This document shows, one piece after another, positions 51,068 to 61,909 of a DNA stretch of 64,000 nt (positions are counted from its first letter, which is position 1; every line of letters begins with the position of its first letter). The position numbers were made by a program, and so were the translations under genes. The notes beneath the pieces are model-generated. The model searched no databases. It was not told where the DNA came from and saw only the letters and a list, made by a program, of their open reading frames with translations. This DNA comes from Deltaproteobacteria bacterium (GTDB lineage Bacteria > Desulfobacterota > Deferrisomatia > Deferrisomatales > JACRMM01). The stretch is taken from NCBI GenBank assembly GCA_016214985.1, contig JACRMM010000015.1:108824-172823 (forward strand), given 5' to 3'.

Positions 51068-52412
51068 CCTCGAGGCCCTGGACCGGCGACACCTGTGGCA
51101 CCCCTTCACCCAGGCCGAGGAGTGGGACGCCGAGGACTTCCTCGTGATCGAGTCCGCCGAGGGGTGCTGGCTCGTGGACGCCCGGGGCCGGCGGTACCTG
51201 GACGGCGTATCGAGCCTGTGGGTGAACCTCCACGGCCACCGGCGGCCCGAGATCGACCGGGCGGTGATCGACCAGCTCGGCCGCGTCGCGCACTCGACGC
51301 TGCTGGGCCTGGCGAGCGCGCCCTCCATCGAGCTCGCGGCCCGCCTGGCCTCGCTTGCGCCGGGCCGGCTCTCCCGGGTCTTCTACTCCGACAGCGGTTC
51401 CACGGCAGTGGAGGTGGCCCTGAAGATGGCGTTCCAGTGCTGCCGCCAGCGGGGCGAGGGGCAGCGCAGCCGGTTCGTGGCCTTCACCGACGCCTACCAC
51501 GGCGACACCGTGGGGTCGGTGAGCCTCGGGGGCATGGACCTCTTCCACGGCATCTACCGGCCGCTCCTCTTCGATGCCCTGCGTGCGCCCTACCCCTACT
51601 GCTACCGTTGCCCCCTGGGCGCCGCGCCCACAACCTGCGGCCAGGCCTGCCTGGGGCGGCTCGAGGAGCTCCTGGAGCGGGAGGGCCGCGGGGTCTGCGC
51701 CCTGGTGATCGAGCCCCTGGTGCAAGGCGCGGCCGGCATCGTCACCGCGCCTGAGGGCTTCCTCGCCGAGGTGGCCCGCCTGGCGCGCCGCCACGGGGTG
51801 CTCCTCGTGTGCGACGAGGTGGCCACGGGCTTCGGCCGCACCGGCACGATGTTCGCCTGCGAGCAGGAGGGGGTGGAGCCCGACTTCCTGTGCGTGGCCA
51901 AGGGGCTCACCGGCGGCTACCTGCCCCTGGCCGCGACGCTGACGACCGACGAGGTGTACGAGGCCTTCCGGGGGCCCTACGAGGCCCACCAGACCTTCTA
52001 CCACGGCCACTCCTACACCGGGAACCCGCTCGGGTGCGCCGCTGCCCTGGCGAGCCTGGACCTGTTCGCGCAGGACCGGGTGCTCGAGGGGCTGCCGGCT
52101 AAGATCGACCGGTTGCGAGACGGGCTCGCCCGGCGGGTGACGCCTCTTCGCCACGTAGGCGAGGTGCGACAGCGCGGGCTCATGGTGGGGATCGAGCTCG
52201 TGGCGGATCGGGAGACCCGGGAGCCCTACCCGCCGGCGCTCCGGATGGGGAGGAGGGCGATTCTCGAGGCCCGGCGCCGGGGCGTGGTGATCCGGCCCCT
52301 GGGGGACGTGGTGGTGCTCCTGCCCCCGCTCGCCATTTCCCTCGAAGAGCTCGATCTCCTGGTGGACGCCGCGGCCGACGCCATCGCTGCGGTCACCGAG
52401 GGGGTCGCGTGA
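51051..52412 (+). CDS. bioA: Adenosylmethionine-8-amino-7-oxononanoate aminotransferase
   Basis: The 453-residue class III aminotransferase converts KAPA to DAPA using SAM. It has [86 protein letters not shown] and the PLP lysine K284 in [17 protein letters not shown]. Start ATG 51051 is preferred over ATG 51045 because GAGGAGG ends 6 bases before it. It overlaps bioF by 17 bases. Confidence 0.95.
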   Translation: MTSPADLEALDRRHLWHPFTQAEEWDAEDFLVIESAEGCWLVDARGRRYLDGVSSLWVNLHGHRRPEIDRAVIDQLGRVAHSTLLGLASAPSIELAARLASLAPGRLSRVFYSDSGSTAVEVALKMAFQCCRQRGEGQRSRFVAFTDAYHGDTVGSVSLGGMDLFHGIYRPLLFDALRAPYPYCYRCPLGAAPTTCGQACLGRLEELLEREGRGVCALVIEPLVQGAAGIVTAPEGFLAEVARLARRHGVLLVCDEVATGFGRTGTMFACEQEGVEPDFLCVAKGLTGGYLPLAATLTTDEVYEAFRGPYEAHQTFYHGHSYTGNPLGCAAALASLDLFAQDRVLEGLPAKIDRLRDGLARRVTPLRHVGEVRQRGLMVGIELVADRETREPYPPALRMGRRAILEARRRGVVIRPLGDVVVLLPPLAISLEELDLLVDAAADAIAAVTEGVA

Positions 52413-53092
52413 GGGCGCCGGCCCTCTTCGTCGCCGGCACCGACACGGGCGTCGGAAAGACCTGGGTGGCGACGAGCCTCTGCCGCGCCCTCGCCGCCCG
52501 CGGCCTTCGAGTCGGGGTCTTCAAGCCCGCCGAGACCGGGTGCGCCGACCCGGACCGGCCGGCCGACGCCCTGGCGCTCCTCGAGGCGGCGGGATCGGCC
52601 GAGCCCCTCGACGCCGTGTGCCCCTACCGCCTGGCCGAGCCCCTGGCGCCGGCCGTGGCCGCCCGCCGCCAGGGCGTCCGGATCGAGCCGGAGCTCCTGG
52701 CCGAGCGCTTCGCCGTGCTCCGAGAACGCCACGACGTGGTCCTCTGCGAGGGTGCGGGCGGGCTGCTCGTGCCCTTGGCGGCCGGCCTCCTCTCGGCCGA
52801 CTGGGTCGAGGCCCAGGGACTCCCGGTGCTCCTCGTGGCGCGCGTGGGCCTGGGCACGATCAATCACACCCTGCTCTCCGCGCGCTGCCTCGGGGCCCGG
52901 GGCATTGCCCTCCTCGGCACGATCCTCTCGGCGGCCGCGCCCCCGGCCTCGGTCGCCGAGGCTACGAACCCCGAGGTCCTGGCTGACTACCCCGAGGTCC
53001 GGCTCCTGGGTGTCGCAGCCCACGGGAAGGAGGTCCCGGAGTCCATCGTCGACGTGGTGTGGGCGCGCCTGGCCACCGCGGCCGGCCCCTGA
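52409..53092 (+). CDS. bioD: Dethiobiotin synthetase
   Basis: The 227-residue enzyme closes the ureido ring using ATP and CO2. The P-loop is GTDTGVGKT (residues 10-18), followed by the substrate-contacting KPAETG segment, VLCEGAGGLLVPLAAGLLSA and LPVLLVARVGLGTINHTLLS. Start GTG 52409 overlaps the bioA stop. No bioC, bioH or other pimeloyl-forming gene is nearby, so the pimelate moiety must be made by genes elsewhere. Confidence 0.94.
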   Translation: MRAPALFVAGTDTGVGKTWVATSLCRALAARGLRVGVFKPAETGCADPDRPADALALLEAAGSAEPLDAVCPYRLAEPLAPAVAARRQGVRIEPELLAERFAVLRERHDVVLCEGAGGLLVPLAAGLLSADWVEAQGLPVLLVARVGLGTINHTLLSARCLGARGIALLGTILSAAAPPASVAEATNPEVLADYPEVRLLGVAAHGKEVPESIVDVVWARLATAAGP

Positions 53093-53400
53093 GCGCGGAC
53101 CTCGTCGAGCTCCTGCACACCCGGCGAAGCGTCCGGGAGTTCCACGATCGGCCGATCCCCCTTGGGCTCCTCGAGGAGGTCCTGGAAGCCGCCCTCTGGG
53201 CCCCCTCCGCCGACAACGGCCAGTCCTAGCACTTCGTCGTGACCCGGGGCGAGGTGCGCGACCGGGCGGTGGAGCTCCTCGACCGCCGCGCCGACGCCTC
53301 CGCGGCCGCCCGGCACGCTCTCCTGGCTCGGGTTCGGCGCCGCGGCGTAGCGGTCCCTCGCCGTTCTGCGAGCGCTTTCCGGGGATTTGCGGCCGTCGCG
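53089..53400 (+). pseudogene. Nitroreductase-family remnant
   Basis: Directly after bioD the frame reads ELLHTRRSVREFHDRPIPLG, LLEEVLEAALWAPSADNGQS, then a TAG at 53227 and HFVVTRGEVRDRAVELLDRR. This is the N-terminus of a nitroreductase (usually NxQPWHFVVV), and the stop sits where the conserved tryptophan (TGG) belongs. After about another 40 residues the similarity fades. The gene began within the bioD stop region and was evidently part of the operon before it died. Readthrough is conceivable but the missing C-terminus argues against function. Confidence 0.7.
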
Positions 53401-53500
53401 GGCGCCGCCTCCGATCCCACACGCCGCCTTGCCCGCCCCGGGTTTCTGGCTACCCTCCCGAGCGACCCCGGCGTCTTCTTCTTCAAGGCGTGGAGACCGG

Positions 53501-54226
53501 ATGCCCGAACCACCGGCGAGTCCGCAGGCCGTCTTCGAGGCCCGAGGGGTGACCAAGGTCTACCTCATGGGTGATGTGGAGGTGCACGCCCTGCGAGGGG
53601 TGGATCTGGATCTCTATGCCGGCGAGCTGGTCGTTCTGCTCGGCCCCTCGGGGAGCGGCAAGTCGACGCTCCTGAACATCCTCGGGGGCCTGGATACCGC
53701 CACGGGGGGCCGCGTGACCTACCGGGGCCGGGACCTCTCCGCCGCTACCGAGCGTGAGCTGACCGAGTACCGGCGGTTCCACGTCGGGTTCGTCTTCCAG
53801 TTCTACAACCTGATCTCGAGCCTCACGGCCGTGGAGAACGTCGCGGTGGTGACGGACATCGCGCGGGACCCCCTGCGGCCCGAGGACGCGTTGGGTCTGG
53901 TGGGGCTGGGCGACCGCCTCCGGCACTTTCCGGCGCAGCTCTCCGGCGGCGAGCAGCAGCGCGTCGCCATCGCGCGAGCCATCGCCAAGCGGCCGGCAGT
54001 GCTCCTGTGCGACGAGCCCACGGGCGCGCTCGATGCGCAGACCGGCATCGTCGTGCTGGAGGCCCTGGAGACGATCCATCGGGAGCTCGGGACGACCACG
54101 GCCGTCATCACCCACAACGCAGACATCGCCGAGATGGCGGACCGCGTGGTCCACCTCAGCCCGGGCCTCATCACGGAGACGCGCCGCAACCGGCAGCGCA
54201 AGTCGCCGCGCGAACTGCACTGGTGA
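53501..54226 (+). CDS. ABC exporter ATPase (MacB/LolD type)
   Basis: The 241-residue ATPase has Walker [11 protein letters not shown] loop [17 protein letters not shown], signature [19 protein letters not shown], Walker [12 protein letters not shown] and the H loop VITHN. The sequence is of the MacB/LolD/SalX class that drives FtsX-type permeases. The start is ATG 53501. It is the first gene of a three-gene exporter set, with 3 bases to the permease. Confidence 0.92.
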   Translation: MPEPPASPQAVFEARGVTKVYLMGDVEVHALRGVDLDLYAGELVVLLGPSGSGKSTLLNILGGLDTATGGRVTYRGRDLSAATERELTEYRRFHVGFVFQFYNLISSLTAVENVAVVTDIARDPLRPEDALGLVGLGDRLRHFPAQLSGGEQQRVAIARAIAKRPAVLLCDEPTGALDAQTGIVVLEALETIHRELGTTTAVITHNADIAEMADRVVHLSPGLITETRRNRQRKSPRELHW

Positions 54227-54229
54227 CCC

Positions 54230-56593
54230 ATGAAGGCGCTCGACCGCAAGGTGCTGCGTGACCTCTGGGCCCTGAAGGCCCAGGCCGCGGCCATCGCGGC
54301 GGTGATCGTCAGCGGAGTGGCGACGCTGGTCCTGTCCGTCAGCACTCTCGATTCCCTGCGGCTCACCCAGGCCAGCTACTATCGGGACTGCGCCTTCGCC
54401 GACGTCTTCGCCTCCCTCGTCCGGGCGCCCGAAGGCCTCGGAGACCGGCTCCGGGCCGTGCCGGGGGTCGACCGGGTCCAGACCCGGGTCGTGGGTGCCG
54501 CGAGCCTGACCGTGCCCGGCTTCGACGAACCGGTGCGCGCGCTGGTCGTCTCGATTCCTGATTCCGGGGAGCCGCTCGTCAACCGCCTCCACCTCCGACA
54601 GGGGAGGCTGGCCGCCCCGGAGGGCGGCGACGAGGTCGTGGTCAGCGAAACCCTGGCCGAGGCCCACGGGCTGTCCCCCGGGGCCGCGCTGGACGCGATC
54701 CTTCACGGGAGGCGCCGCCGGCTGACGGTCGTGGGGGTGGCCCTCTCGCCCGAGCACATCTATCAGATCGCGCCCGGGGCCCTGTTCCCGGACTACCGGC
54801 GCTACGGGGTCCTCTGGATGGCGAGGACGCCGTTGGCCTCGGCATACGGCCTGGAGGGCGCCTTCAACGACGTTGCGGCGACCCTGGGCCCCGGCGCGTC
54901 CTTGGAGGGAGTCCTCGAACGGCTCGACGCGCTGCTCGCGCCCTACGGCGGGAGGGGGGCGTACGGTCGCCGGGACCAGACCTCCCACCGCTTCCTCTCG
55001 GACGAGATGCGCCAGCTCCGCACGACGGGCACGGTGTTCCCGACCATCTTCCTGGGGGTCGCAGCCTTTCTGCTCAACATCGTCGTCAGTCGCACCGTGG
55101 CGCTGCAGCGCGAGCAGGTGGCGACCCTCAAGGCCTTCGGCTATGGGAACGGGGCGATCGCGCTCCATTACGCGAAACTCCTGTCCCTGATCGTCGCCGC
55201 GGGGGTGGCGGGCGGGCTCGCCACGGGGGCCTGGCTCGGAAGGGGCCTGAGCCGGCTCTACATGGAGTACTACCGCTTCCCGTACCTCGACTACGTGCTC
55301 CGCCCCTCCGCCGTTGGCGTCGCGGTGCTCGTGAGCGGGGCCGCGTGCCTGGCCGGGGCGCTCCATGCAGTCCGGCGGGCCGCGGCGCTGCCGCCCGCGG
55401 AGGCGATGCGCCCCGAGGCGCCGGAACGGTATCGGGTATGCTTCGTGGAGCGCCTCGGCCTCGGGCGCTTCCTCTCGCAGCCTGCTCGGATGATCGCGCG
55501 GCACATCGGCCGGCAGCCCCTGAAGGCCGCGCTCACGATCCTCGGACTCGCCCTGGCGTGCGCGATCCTGATGCTCAGCGGCTTCGAGAGCGATGCCGTC
55601 GACTTCATGGTCGACACTCAGTTTCGCCGCGCGCAGCGGGAGGACCTCCTAGTGACCTTCACCGACCCGAGCTCCCGAAGCGCGCTGCACGAGCTGGAGA
55701 GCCTCGACGGTGTCTTCCGCGCCGAGGGTTTTCGGGTGGTGCCCGTGCGCCTGCGCCGGGGCCACCGAACCTACCGCACGGCGATCCAGGGAGAGGAGCC
55801 CGGGTCGCGGCTCCGGCGGCTCTTCGACGCGCAAGACCGGCCGGTGGTGCTGCCGCCAACCGGCCTCGTCTTCACCGACTACCTGGGTGGACTTCTCCAG
55901 GTCGCCCCCGGCGAAACCGTGACCGTTGAGGTCCTGGAGGGAGCGAGGGCCGTGCGTGAAGTGCCGGTGGCGGGGCTCGTCAGCCAGTACGTGGGCGTGT
56001 CGGCATACATGGATCTGGACGCCCTGAACCGGCTGCTGGGCGAAGGGGACGCGGTCTCCGGCGCGGCCCTGGCCGTGGACGCCCCACAGTGGCCGGCGCT
56101 CTTTGCCGCCCTCGCGGCGCGGCCCCGGGTGGCGAGCACGGTGGCCCGCGAGAACGCCATCCGGAGCTTCTACGAGATGATGGGCCAGACGCTCCTCGTC
56201 TTCGTGTTCGTCAACGCGGTGCTCGCCGCGACCATCGCCGGGGGGGTCGTCTACAACAGCGCCCGGGTGTCCCTGTCCGAGCGCTCCCGGGAGCTTGCGA
56301 GCCTTCGCGTCCTGGGCTACACGCGGGGGGAGATTTCCTACATCCTCCTCGGCGAGCTGGCAGTGCTCACTCTGGCTGCAGTGCCCCTGGGCTTTCTCAT
56401 GGGGTACGGGTTGTGCGCGTACCTGTCGGCGGCGCTCCGGTCCGACCTCTACCGGATCCCACTCGTCATGACGCCGGAAACCTTCGCCTTCTCGGCTCTC
56501 GTGGTGCTTTCGGCGGCCGGCGCCTCCGCGCTCCTCGTCCGGCGTCGCTTGGATCACCTGGACCTCGTCGCGGTGCTGAAGACGAGGGAGTGA
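54230..56593 (+). CDS. ABC permease with two FtsX domains
   Basis: This 787-residue inner-membrane protein has an N-terminal helix ([20 protein letters not shown]), a periplasmic domain, a first FtsX three-helix block (about 271-385: [40 protein letters not shown]), a central helix near 432 ([20 protein letters not shown]), a second periplasmic domain and a second FtsX block (about 649-785: [40 protein letters not shown]). This DUF214-type layout is found in lipid, lipoprotein and glycolipid exporters. The substrate is unknown. Confidence 0.9.
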   Translation: MKALDRKVLRDLWALKAQAAAIAAVIVSGVATLVLSVSTLDSLRLTQASYYRDCAFADVFASLVRAPEGLGDRLRAVPGVDRVQTRVVGAASLTVPGFDEPVRALVVSIPDSGEPLVNRLHLRQGRLAAPEGGDEVVVSETLAEAHGLSPGAALDAILHGRRRRLTVVGVALSPEHIYQIAPGALFPDYRRYGVLWMARTPLASAYGLEGAFNDVAATLGPGASLEGVLERLDALLAPYGGRGAYGRRDQTSHRFLSDEMRQLRTTGTVFPTIFLGVAAFLLNIVVSRTVALQREQVATLKAFGYGNGAIALHYAKLLSLIVAAGVAGGLATGAWLGRGLSRLYMEYYRFPYLDYVLRPSAVGVAVLVSGAACLAGALHAVRRAAALPPAEAMRPEAPERYRVCFVERLGLGRFLSQPARMIARHIGRQPLKAALTILGLALACAILMLSGFESDAVDFMVDTQFRRAQREDLLVTFTDPSSRSALHELESLDGVFRAEGFRVVPVRLRRGHRTYRTAIQGEEPGSRLRRLFDAQDRPVVLPPTGLVFTDYLGGLLQVAPGETVTVEVLEGARAVREVPVAGLVSQYVGVSAYMDLDALNRLLGEGDAVSGAALAVDAPQWPALFAALAARPRVASTVARENAIRSFYEMMGQTLLVFVFVNAVLAATIAGGVVYNSARVSLSERSRELASLRVLGYTRGEISYILLGELAVLTLAAVPLGFLMGYGLCAYLSAALRSDLYRIPLVMTPETFAFSALVVLSAAGASALLVRRRLDHLDLVAVLKTRE

Positions 56594-56599
56594 GGACGC

Positions 56600-57793
56600 A
56601 TGAGAGTAAGCAGATGGCTCGCCATCGGCGCCTTGGCCGCCGCCGTGGTCGCGGCTGTCGTCTGGGGGTTCCTGCCTCGTCCCGTTCGGGTCGAGGGGGC
56701 GCGCGTACAGCGGGGTCCTCTGGAGGTCGTCGTGGTGGAGGAGGGCAAGACCCGGCTGAAGGATCGCTTCCGGGTCTCGGCGCCCGTGGCGGGGTTCGCG
56801 CGCCGCACCCCGTTCAAGGCAGGGGACCCGGTCACTCGAGGGCAGGTGCTCGTCGAGCTGGAGCCCCTCCGGCCCGAGCTTCTGGATCCCCGCAGCCGGG
56901 CGCAGGCCGAAGCTCGCGTCGAGGCGGCGAGAGCCGCCCTGGAGGCGGCGGAGTACCAGGCCAGAGAGATTGCGGCCGCCGACGAGTATGCGGCACTGAA
57001 TCTGGAGCGGGTGCGGAAGCTCCAGGGTGACGGACTGGCCACGCAGGAAGCGCTGGACCAGGCTTCGGCGGAGGCGAGAGGGGCCCGGTCCGCGCGCCTC
57101 TCCGCCGAGCAGGAGACGGTGGCCCGCCGGTTCGCTCTGGCGGAAGCCCGGGCGGCCCTGGTTCTTCCCCCCGTGGAGCGGCGTGGGGGACCGGCGAAGA
57201 GGATCCTGGTCCGAGCGCCGACCACGGGGCGTGTCCTCTCGATCCGCCAGGAGAGCGAGGGGGTCGTCGCACCGGGACAGGCTCTGCTGGAGATCGGCGA
57301 CCCGAGGGCCATCGAGGTTGCCGCCGAGCTGCTCTCCTCCGATGCGGTGCGCGTGCACCCCGGCACCCGCGTGCGGTTCGAGCGCTGGGGAGGCGAGGTT
57401 CCGCTGGAGGGCAGGGTGCGCACGATCGAGCCGGCCGGTTTCACCAAGGTCTCGGCCCTGGGGGTGGAGGAGCAGCGGGTGATCGTGGTGTCGGACCTCC
57501 TGGGACCTCGGGAGGCCCTGGAGCGACTGGGCGACGGCTACCGCCTCGAAGGGAGCTTCGTGATCTGGGAGGGAGAGGGGATTCTCGTGACTCCGGGGAG
57601 CGCGCTCTTCCGGCACGGGGAGGGCTGGGCGGTCTTTGTGCCGCGGGAGGGCCGGGCGAGGCTCCGGCCGGTGCGGGTGGGCCACCGCGGCAGGTTCCAT
57701 GCGGAGGTGCTCTCGGGCCTCTCGGAGGGAGACCTCGTGATCGACCACCCCGGCGACACGGTGGGAGAGGGGGTCCGGGTGGAGGTTCGCTGA
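56600..57793 (+). CDS. HlyD/RND-type periplasmic adaptor
   Basis: The 397-residue membrane fusion protein has an N-terminal helix (LAIGALAAAVVAAVVWGFLP), lipoyl half-motifs VSAPVAGFARRTPFKAGDPV and VRAPTTGRVLSIRQESEGVV, and a coiled-coil hairpin between them (about 95-195). C-terminal beta-barrel and membrane-proximal domains include PLRPVRVGHRGRFHAEVLSG. The lone anchor and overall layout fit the DevB/MacA class. It would link the ATPase-permease pair to an outer-membrane channel encoded elsewhere. Confidence 0.9.
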   Translation: MRVSRWLAIGALAAAVVAAVVWGFLPRPVRVEGARVQRGPLEVVVVEEGKTRLKDRFRVSAPVAGFARRTPFKAGDPVTRGQVLVELEPLRPELLDPRSRAQAEARVEAARAALEAAEYQAREIAAADEYAALNLERVRKLQGDGLATQEALDQASAEARGARSARLSAEQETVARRFALAEARAALVLPPVERRGGPAKRILVRAPTTGRVLSIRQESEGVVAPGQALLEIGDPRAIEVAAELLSSDAVRVHPGTRVRFERWGGEVPLEGRVRTIEPAGFTKVSALGVEEQRVIVVSDLLGPREALERLGDGYRLEGSFVIWEGEGILVTPGSALFRHGEGWAVFVPREGRARLRPVRVGHRGRFHAEVLSGLSEGDLVIDHPGDTVGEGVRVEVR

Positions 57794-57861
57794 GAGCGTC
57801 GTCCCCGTTCCCGTTCCCGGCTCCCGTCCTTCCCGTGGCGGAATCGCGACGTGTCTTCCGC

Positions 57862-59337
57862 CTACACGTGAAACCTCCGTGCGATGTCGTTCAACTGCGA
57901 CGCCTTGCCGGCGACAAGTTCCGTGGTCTGTGAGATCTCCGACGCGGCCACAGTGTTCTGTTCCACGCTGCGGGCCATTTCGAACAGGTTGTTTGCGGTT
58001 TCGCGGATCGTCACGGAGAGCTCCTCGGTGGCCGCGGCGATCTGCAGCGTCTGTTGCGACGAACGGGTCGCCATCTCCTCGATTCCCCGCACGGCTTCCC
58101 CGGCCCGTTGTCCCAGCTCGGTCCCCTTGAGAGCCGTCTTCTGGCCGGTCTCGATGGCGGTGATCGCCTGCCGGCTTTCCGCCTGGATGGACGAGACGGT
58201 CACGAAGATTTCGTGTGTCGCCTTCACCGTCTTCTCGGCCAGCTTGCGCACCTCGTCCGCGACGACGGCGAAACCCCTGCCGTGCTCGCCCGCGCGGGCC
58301 GCTTCGATGGCCGCATTCAGGGCGAGGAGATTCGTCTGGTCGGCAATGTCTTCGATCACCTCGATGACGACGCCGATCTTTTCGGCCGCTGCTCCCAATG
58401 CATTCGTCGTCTTCTCCGCCCGGTCCACCACACAGGAGATCTCCTGGATGGCGTCCACCGTTGCGGAGACCACCTGGCCACCGTCGAGCGAGATCCGGCA
58501 GGCTTCCTGGGAGGCCTCGCTCGCTGAGGCCGTGTTCTTCGCGACGTCGTCGATCGTTGTGCTCATCTCCTGGGACGCCGTCGCGATCGCTTCCGCCTGG
58601 ATGCACATCTGCTCGTTGCTGTTGGCGATCTGCCGCGTCGTCGCCGACAACTCCTCGGCAATGGTGGAGATTTCCAGGCCGGCCTCTGTGGACTGAAGCA
58701 CCAGATAGCGGACCTTTTCGAGGAAGATGTTCAGCCGGTTGGAGATCGTTGCGTATTCGTCGGTCTCGACGGCTCGGAACACCGGGCACTCTGAGCAGTC
58801 TTTGACCTTGCCGGAGAGCACACCGGGGCACTGTACCCGGCGTTGGATGAGCTGCATGGAACCGACGTGGCTCCAACACGCTTCCCGTTTTCCGAAGCAG
58901 GCGCAGTTCTCGGCGCCGCAGTTCTTGAGCGAGGAGCAGTCCACGTACCGAAGGGGCAGGCGCCTGGTGAGGTCTGCGTCTCCCGCCGCCAGGCCGTTTG
59001 CAAAGGCGGCCAGTCGATCGAGCCCCCGCTGCGTCCTCCGTCCCACTGTCCCGAAGGCCGCGGTTGTGATCAGCGTACCGAGCAATCCCAGGAGGAGCAC
59101 GGTCCCTTCGGCCCGTCGGGCCGAAGGGACGGACTCCTGGGCCCCCTGTATGGCCCGCTGCCTCGATCCCGCGGTTGCGCGCTCCTGATTCTGATCGGAA
59201 AGAGCGCGCGGTTGGGCTGCCGAACTGGCAATGCGATGTACGTACTGCGACGCCACCAGCGAAGGAACCGCACACGCGAGGGCGGAGACGGTCAGCCCCA
59301 TCCAGATCGTCGACGTTACCGAAAACCGTGTCTTCAT
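57862..59337 (-). CDS. Methyl-accepting chemotaxis protein with Cys cluster
   Basis: The 491-residue protein has two membrane helices (about 9-33 and 79-100) with only 45 residues between them, so the periplasmic sensor is tiny. After the second helix is a HAMP-like segment, then a cytoplasmic cysteine-rich block (about 127-180) with motifs [43 protein letters not shown]. The signalling hairpin [20 protein letters not shown] and [16 protein letters not shown] is intact. The start is ATG 59337 with GGGAGG upstream. The cysteines probably bind a metal or redox group, making this an intracellular redox or energy taxis receptor. Confidence 0.9.
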   Translation of the reverse strand: MKTRFSVTSTIWMGLTVSALACAVPSLVASQYVHRIASSAAQPRALSDQNQERATAGSRQRAIQGAQESVPSARRAEGTVLLLGLLGTLITTAAFGTVGRRTQRGLDRLAAFANGLAAGDADLTRRLPLRYVDCSSLKNCGAENCACFGKREACWSHVGSMQLIQRRVQCPGVLSGKVKDCSECPVFRAVETDEYATISNRLNIFLEKVRYLVLQSTEAGLEISTIAEELSATTRQIANSNEQMCIQAEAIATASQEMSTTIDDVAKNTASASEASQEACRISLDGGQVVSATVDAIQEISCVVDRAEKTTNALGAAAEKIGVVIEVIEDIADQTNLLALNAAIEAARAGEHGRGFAVVADEVRKLAEKTVKATHEIFVTVSSIQAESRQAITAIETGQKTALKGTELGQRAGEAVRGIEEMATRSSQQTLQIAAATEELSVTIRETANNLFEMARSVEQNTVAASEISQTTELVAGKASQLNDIARRFHV

Positions 59338-59449
59338 CGGCTGACCTCCCTTCCCCCGTAGCACCGGTCGCGCCGGCCAAGACCCGCAACGAGGAAGGGG
59401 GCCTGCCGCCCTTGCCAGCGTCCGCGAGGCGTCCGGCCCCTGAACGCCA

Positions 59450-59725
59450 TCATCGCTTCATGCGGAACTGACTGCCCTCTGTCTCCTTCACGTGCGTGAA
59501 GAACTCGCAGGACATGCAGGACAGCCGTTTCTGGGCGAACGAGCCCTGGATCTTTCCTCCGCACAGGGTGCCGGAGACGGCCCAGCAGACTCGCCCGGCA
59601 TTCTTCCCGCCGTTCACCCCGTTGGAAGAGGCATCGGTGGCCGCCGGACACACGCCCAGCTCCTTGGCCTTGGCCCCGGCCGGTTCTCGGCCGCATTTCT
59701 TTATCTCCCAGCAGTTTTGAGCCAT
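59450..59725 (-). CDS. Two-CW domain protein
   Basis: The 91-residue protein is a two-CW domain protein: [44 protein letters not shown] and LSCMSCEFF. Two Cys-Trp pairs and six other or paired cysteines suggest a metal or cluster site. Its cysteine pattern resembles the Cys block of the adjacent chemoreceptor, so the two may share a ligand or partner. The function is not established. GGAGGAG lies before ATG 59725. Confidence 0.85.
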   Translation of the reverse strand: MAQNCWEIKKCGREPAGAKAKELGVCPAATDASSNGVNGGKNAGRVCWAVSGTLCGGKIQGSFAQKRLSCMSCEFFTHVKETEGSQFRMKR

Positions 59726-60132
59726 GTTCGCTCCTCCTTGAGGGGGGGTTGCATCCCGATGCCGTTTGTGAGCGCCTGTACGATTCAATGTTCGCGCTGA
59801 AAAAACTGCAGCGCTGTTCGTGAACAATGGGGCGGGACCCCTTCTCAGATACTGTATCGGCTGAATCAATTTTGACTTGAGTCGATGATCCTGGAAGGGT
59901 GGTCCATCGGCGCGAACACCCCCCGCGAGGGAGCACCCCGGCGAGGCTGCTCTCTCTTTGGTCGAGGAGGCGTTGGGGGAGAGGTGGATCCTGCGCGGAC
60001 AGCCGGAGAAACCCGCGTTCTTGGTGCCTCACGGTTGGGATCGAAGGTATTCCCGTCTTCGGGTAGTGAGACGACGACCCACCGTGATGAACCTCAGGCG
60101 GATTGCAGGGTGCGGCTCCTTGGGTCGTCGGG
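59726..60132. other. Intergenic region with operator-like palindromes
   Basis: No gene is visible. TGTTCGTGAACA (59815-59826) is a near-perfect dyad and overlaps a hairpin GCGCTG...CAGCGC about 20 bases away on the side of the two-CW gene. The AT-richer stretch near 59860-59885 is a likely place for the minus-strand promoter, but I could not identify -35 and -10 elements with confidence. Confidence 0.35.
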
Positions 60133-61656
60133 TCAGCGCCTCCGGCCTCCGAGCAGCGAGCCGAGCACGCCGCGGATGATCTGACGCCCGAGCTGGGACC
60201 CGATGGACCGCACCGCGCTCTTGGCGGCCGCTTCTACGAGGCCTTCCCTGCGTCCGCCCCGCGGCCCGGTGGTGCCGAGAAGCACGCCGGAGAGGCCTCC
60301 CAGGAGGCCCGGACCGCTGGGCGCCGCGGTCGGTCCTCCGGCGGGCGCTTGGGTTGTAGCGGCGGCCTGCGCCGACCGGCTCGCGCGATCCTTGAGGATC
60401 TCGAACGCCGACTCCCGGTCCACCGCCTGTTCGTAGTGGCCGAAGACGACCGACGACGCCACGACCGCCTTGCGCTCCTCGGGTGTGAGAGGCCCCAGGC
60501 GGGAGCCGGGTGGCACGACGAAGGCGCGCTCCACGATGCCGGGTCTGCCCTTCTCGTCGAGGAGCGACACTAGCGCCTCCCCGACCTCGAGCTCCGTGAT
60601 GGCCTTTGCGGTGTCGAGCGTGGGGTTGGTGCGAAGCGTCTGGGCCGCTGTCTCCACGGCCTTCTGGTCCCGGGGTGTGAAGGCGCGCAGGGCGTGCTGC
60701 ACCCGGTTGCCGAGCTGCCCGAGCACCTCCTCCGGTACGTCCAGCGGGTTCTGGGTCACGAAGTAGACCCCCACGCCCTTGGAGCGGACGAGTCGCACTA
60801 CCTGCTCGATCTTCTCAAGCAGGGCCTTGGGCGCGTCGCTGAAGAGCAGGTGCGCTTCGTCGAAGAAGAAGACGAGCTTCGGCTTCTCCACGTCGCCGAC
60901 CTCGGGCAGTTGTTCGAAGAGCTCGGAGAGGATCCACAGGAGAAGCGTGGAGTAGACCTTCGGCGCCTGGAGGAGCTGGTCCGCGGCGAGGATGTTGACG
61001 ACCCCGCGGCCGCCGGCATCGGTCTGCAGGAGGTCGGCGATGTCGAGCATGGGCTCGCCGAAGAACGCTTCGCCACCCTGCTGCTCGATGGCGAGAAGCG
61101 CCCGCTGGATCGCGCCGATCGAGGCCGCGGAGACGTTGCCGTACTGGGTCGTGAGCTGCCGGGCGTTGTCCCCCACGAACTGGAGCATGGCCCGCAGGTC
61201 CTTGAGGTCGAGGAGCAGGAGGCCGTTGTCGTCGGCGACCTTGAAGACGAGCGTCAGCACGCCCTGCTGGGTCTCGTTGAGGTTGAAGAGTCGTCCGAGG
61301 AGCAGGGGTCCGAGGTCGGAGATGGTCGCCCGCACCGGGTGACCCTGCTCACCGAACACGTCCCAGAAGGTCACCGGGCAGGCGCCCCACGAGGGCTCGC
61401 CGATGCCCCGGGCCGCGAGCCGCTCCTTCAGCTTCGCCGAAGGGGCTCCGGCTGCCCCCATCCCGGAGAGATCGCCCTTCACGTCGGCCAGAAAGACGGG
61501 CACGCCGATTCGCGAGAAGCCTTCGGCGAGAACCTGCAGGGTCACGGTCTTGCCCGTGCCGGTCGCCCCGGCGACGAGGCCGTGGCGGTTGGCGAGAGCG
61601 GGGAGGAGGAAGAGCTCGATGGCGGCGTTCTTGGCGACAAACAGCGGCTCGGCCAT
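60133..61656 (-). CDS. HerA-like ATPase (DUF853)
   Basis: The 507-residue protein starts at ATG 61656 with AAGGAG upstream. The FtsK/HerA-type ATPase core has Walker A GATGTGKT (residues 30-37), [13 protein letters not shown], Walker [14 protein letters not shown] and sensor [20 protein letters not shown]. The family signature [20 protein letters not shown] opens the chain, and a glycine/alanine-rich C-terminal tail ([11 protein letters not shown]... RRR) ends it. DUF853 proteins are standalone helicase-like ATPases of unclear role. No NurA-like nuclease is next to it. Confidence 0.88.
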   Translation of the reverse strand: MAEPLFVAKNAAIELFLLPALANRHGLVAGATGTGKTVTLQVLAEGFSRIGVPVFLADVKGDLSGMGAAGAPSAKLKERLAARGIGEPSWGACPVTFWDVFGEQGHPVRATISDLGPLLLGRLFNLNETQQGVLTLVFKVADDNGLLLLDLKDLRAMLQFVGDNARQLTTQYGNVSAASIGAIQRALLAIEQQGGEAFFGEPMLDIADLLQTDAGGRGVVNILAADQLLQAPKVYSTLLLWILSELFEQLPEVGDVEKPKLVFFFDEAHLLFSDAPKALLEKIEQVVRLVRSKGVGVYFVTQNPLDVPEEVLGQLGNRVQHALRAFTPRDQKAVETAAQTLRTNPTLDTAKAITELEVGEALVSLLDEKGRPGIVERAFVVPPGSRLGPLTPEERKAVVASSVVFGHYEQAVDRESAFEILKDRASRSAQAAATTQAPAGGPTAAPSGPGLLGGLSGVLLGTTGPRGGRREGLVEAAAKSAVRSIGSQLGRQIIRGVLGSLLGGRRR

Positions 61657-61909
61657 GGGCAGCTCCTTCGGGAGAGGGAATCTGGCGCGTCGCAAGAGTA
61701 GCAGAGACCGGGTCCGGCGCGAACTTGGGGACACCGAGGCCCCGTGCTCCAACCAAAACCGGCCGGGTCCGACGGCCACGGTTCTTCGGTCGCGCCGGCT
61801 CAAGGGACCGGGAGCTGGGCCCGAAAAGGGGAGAGAATCGAAGGAGCCCCCCGGCTCTTCATCTGCGCTGGAGCCGGACGCTCGAACCACCGGGGGAGGG
61901 TGGAGGACG

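Noticed and set aside
55649..59389. Open frame of over 1200 codons on the minus strand spanning the permease, adaptor and receptor
   Set aside because: It runs across three recognised genes, two of them on the other strand, and shows no domain of its own.
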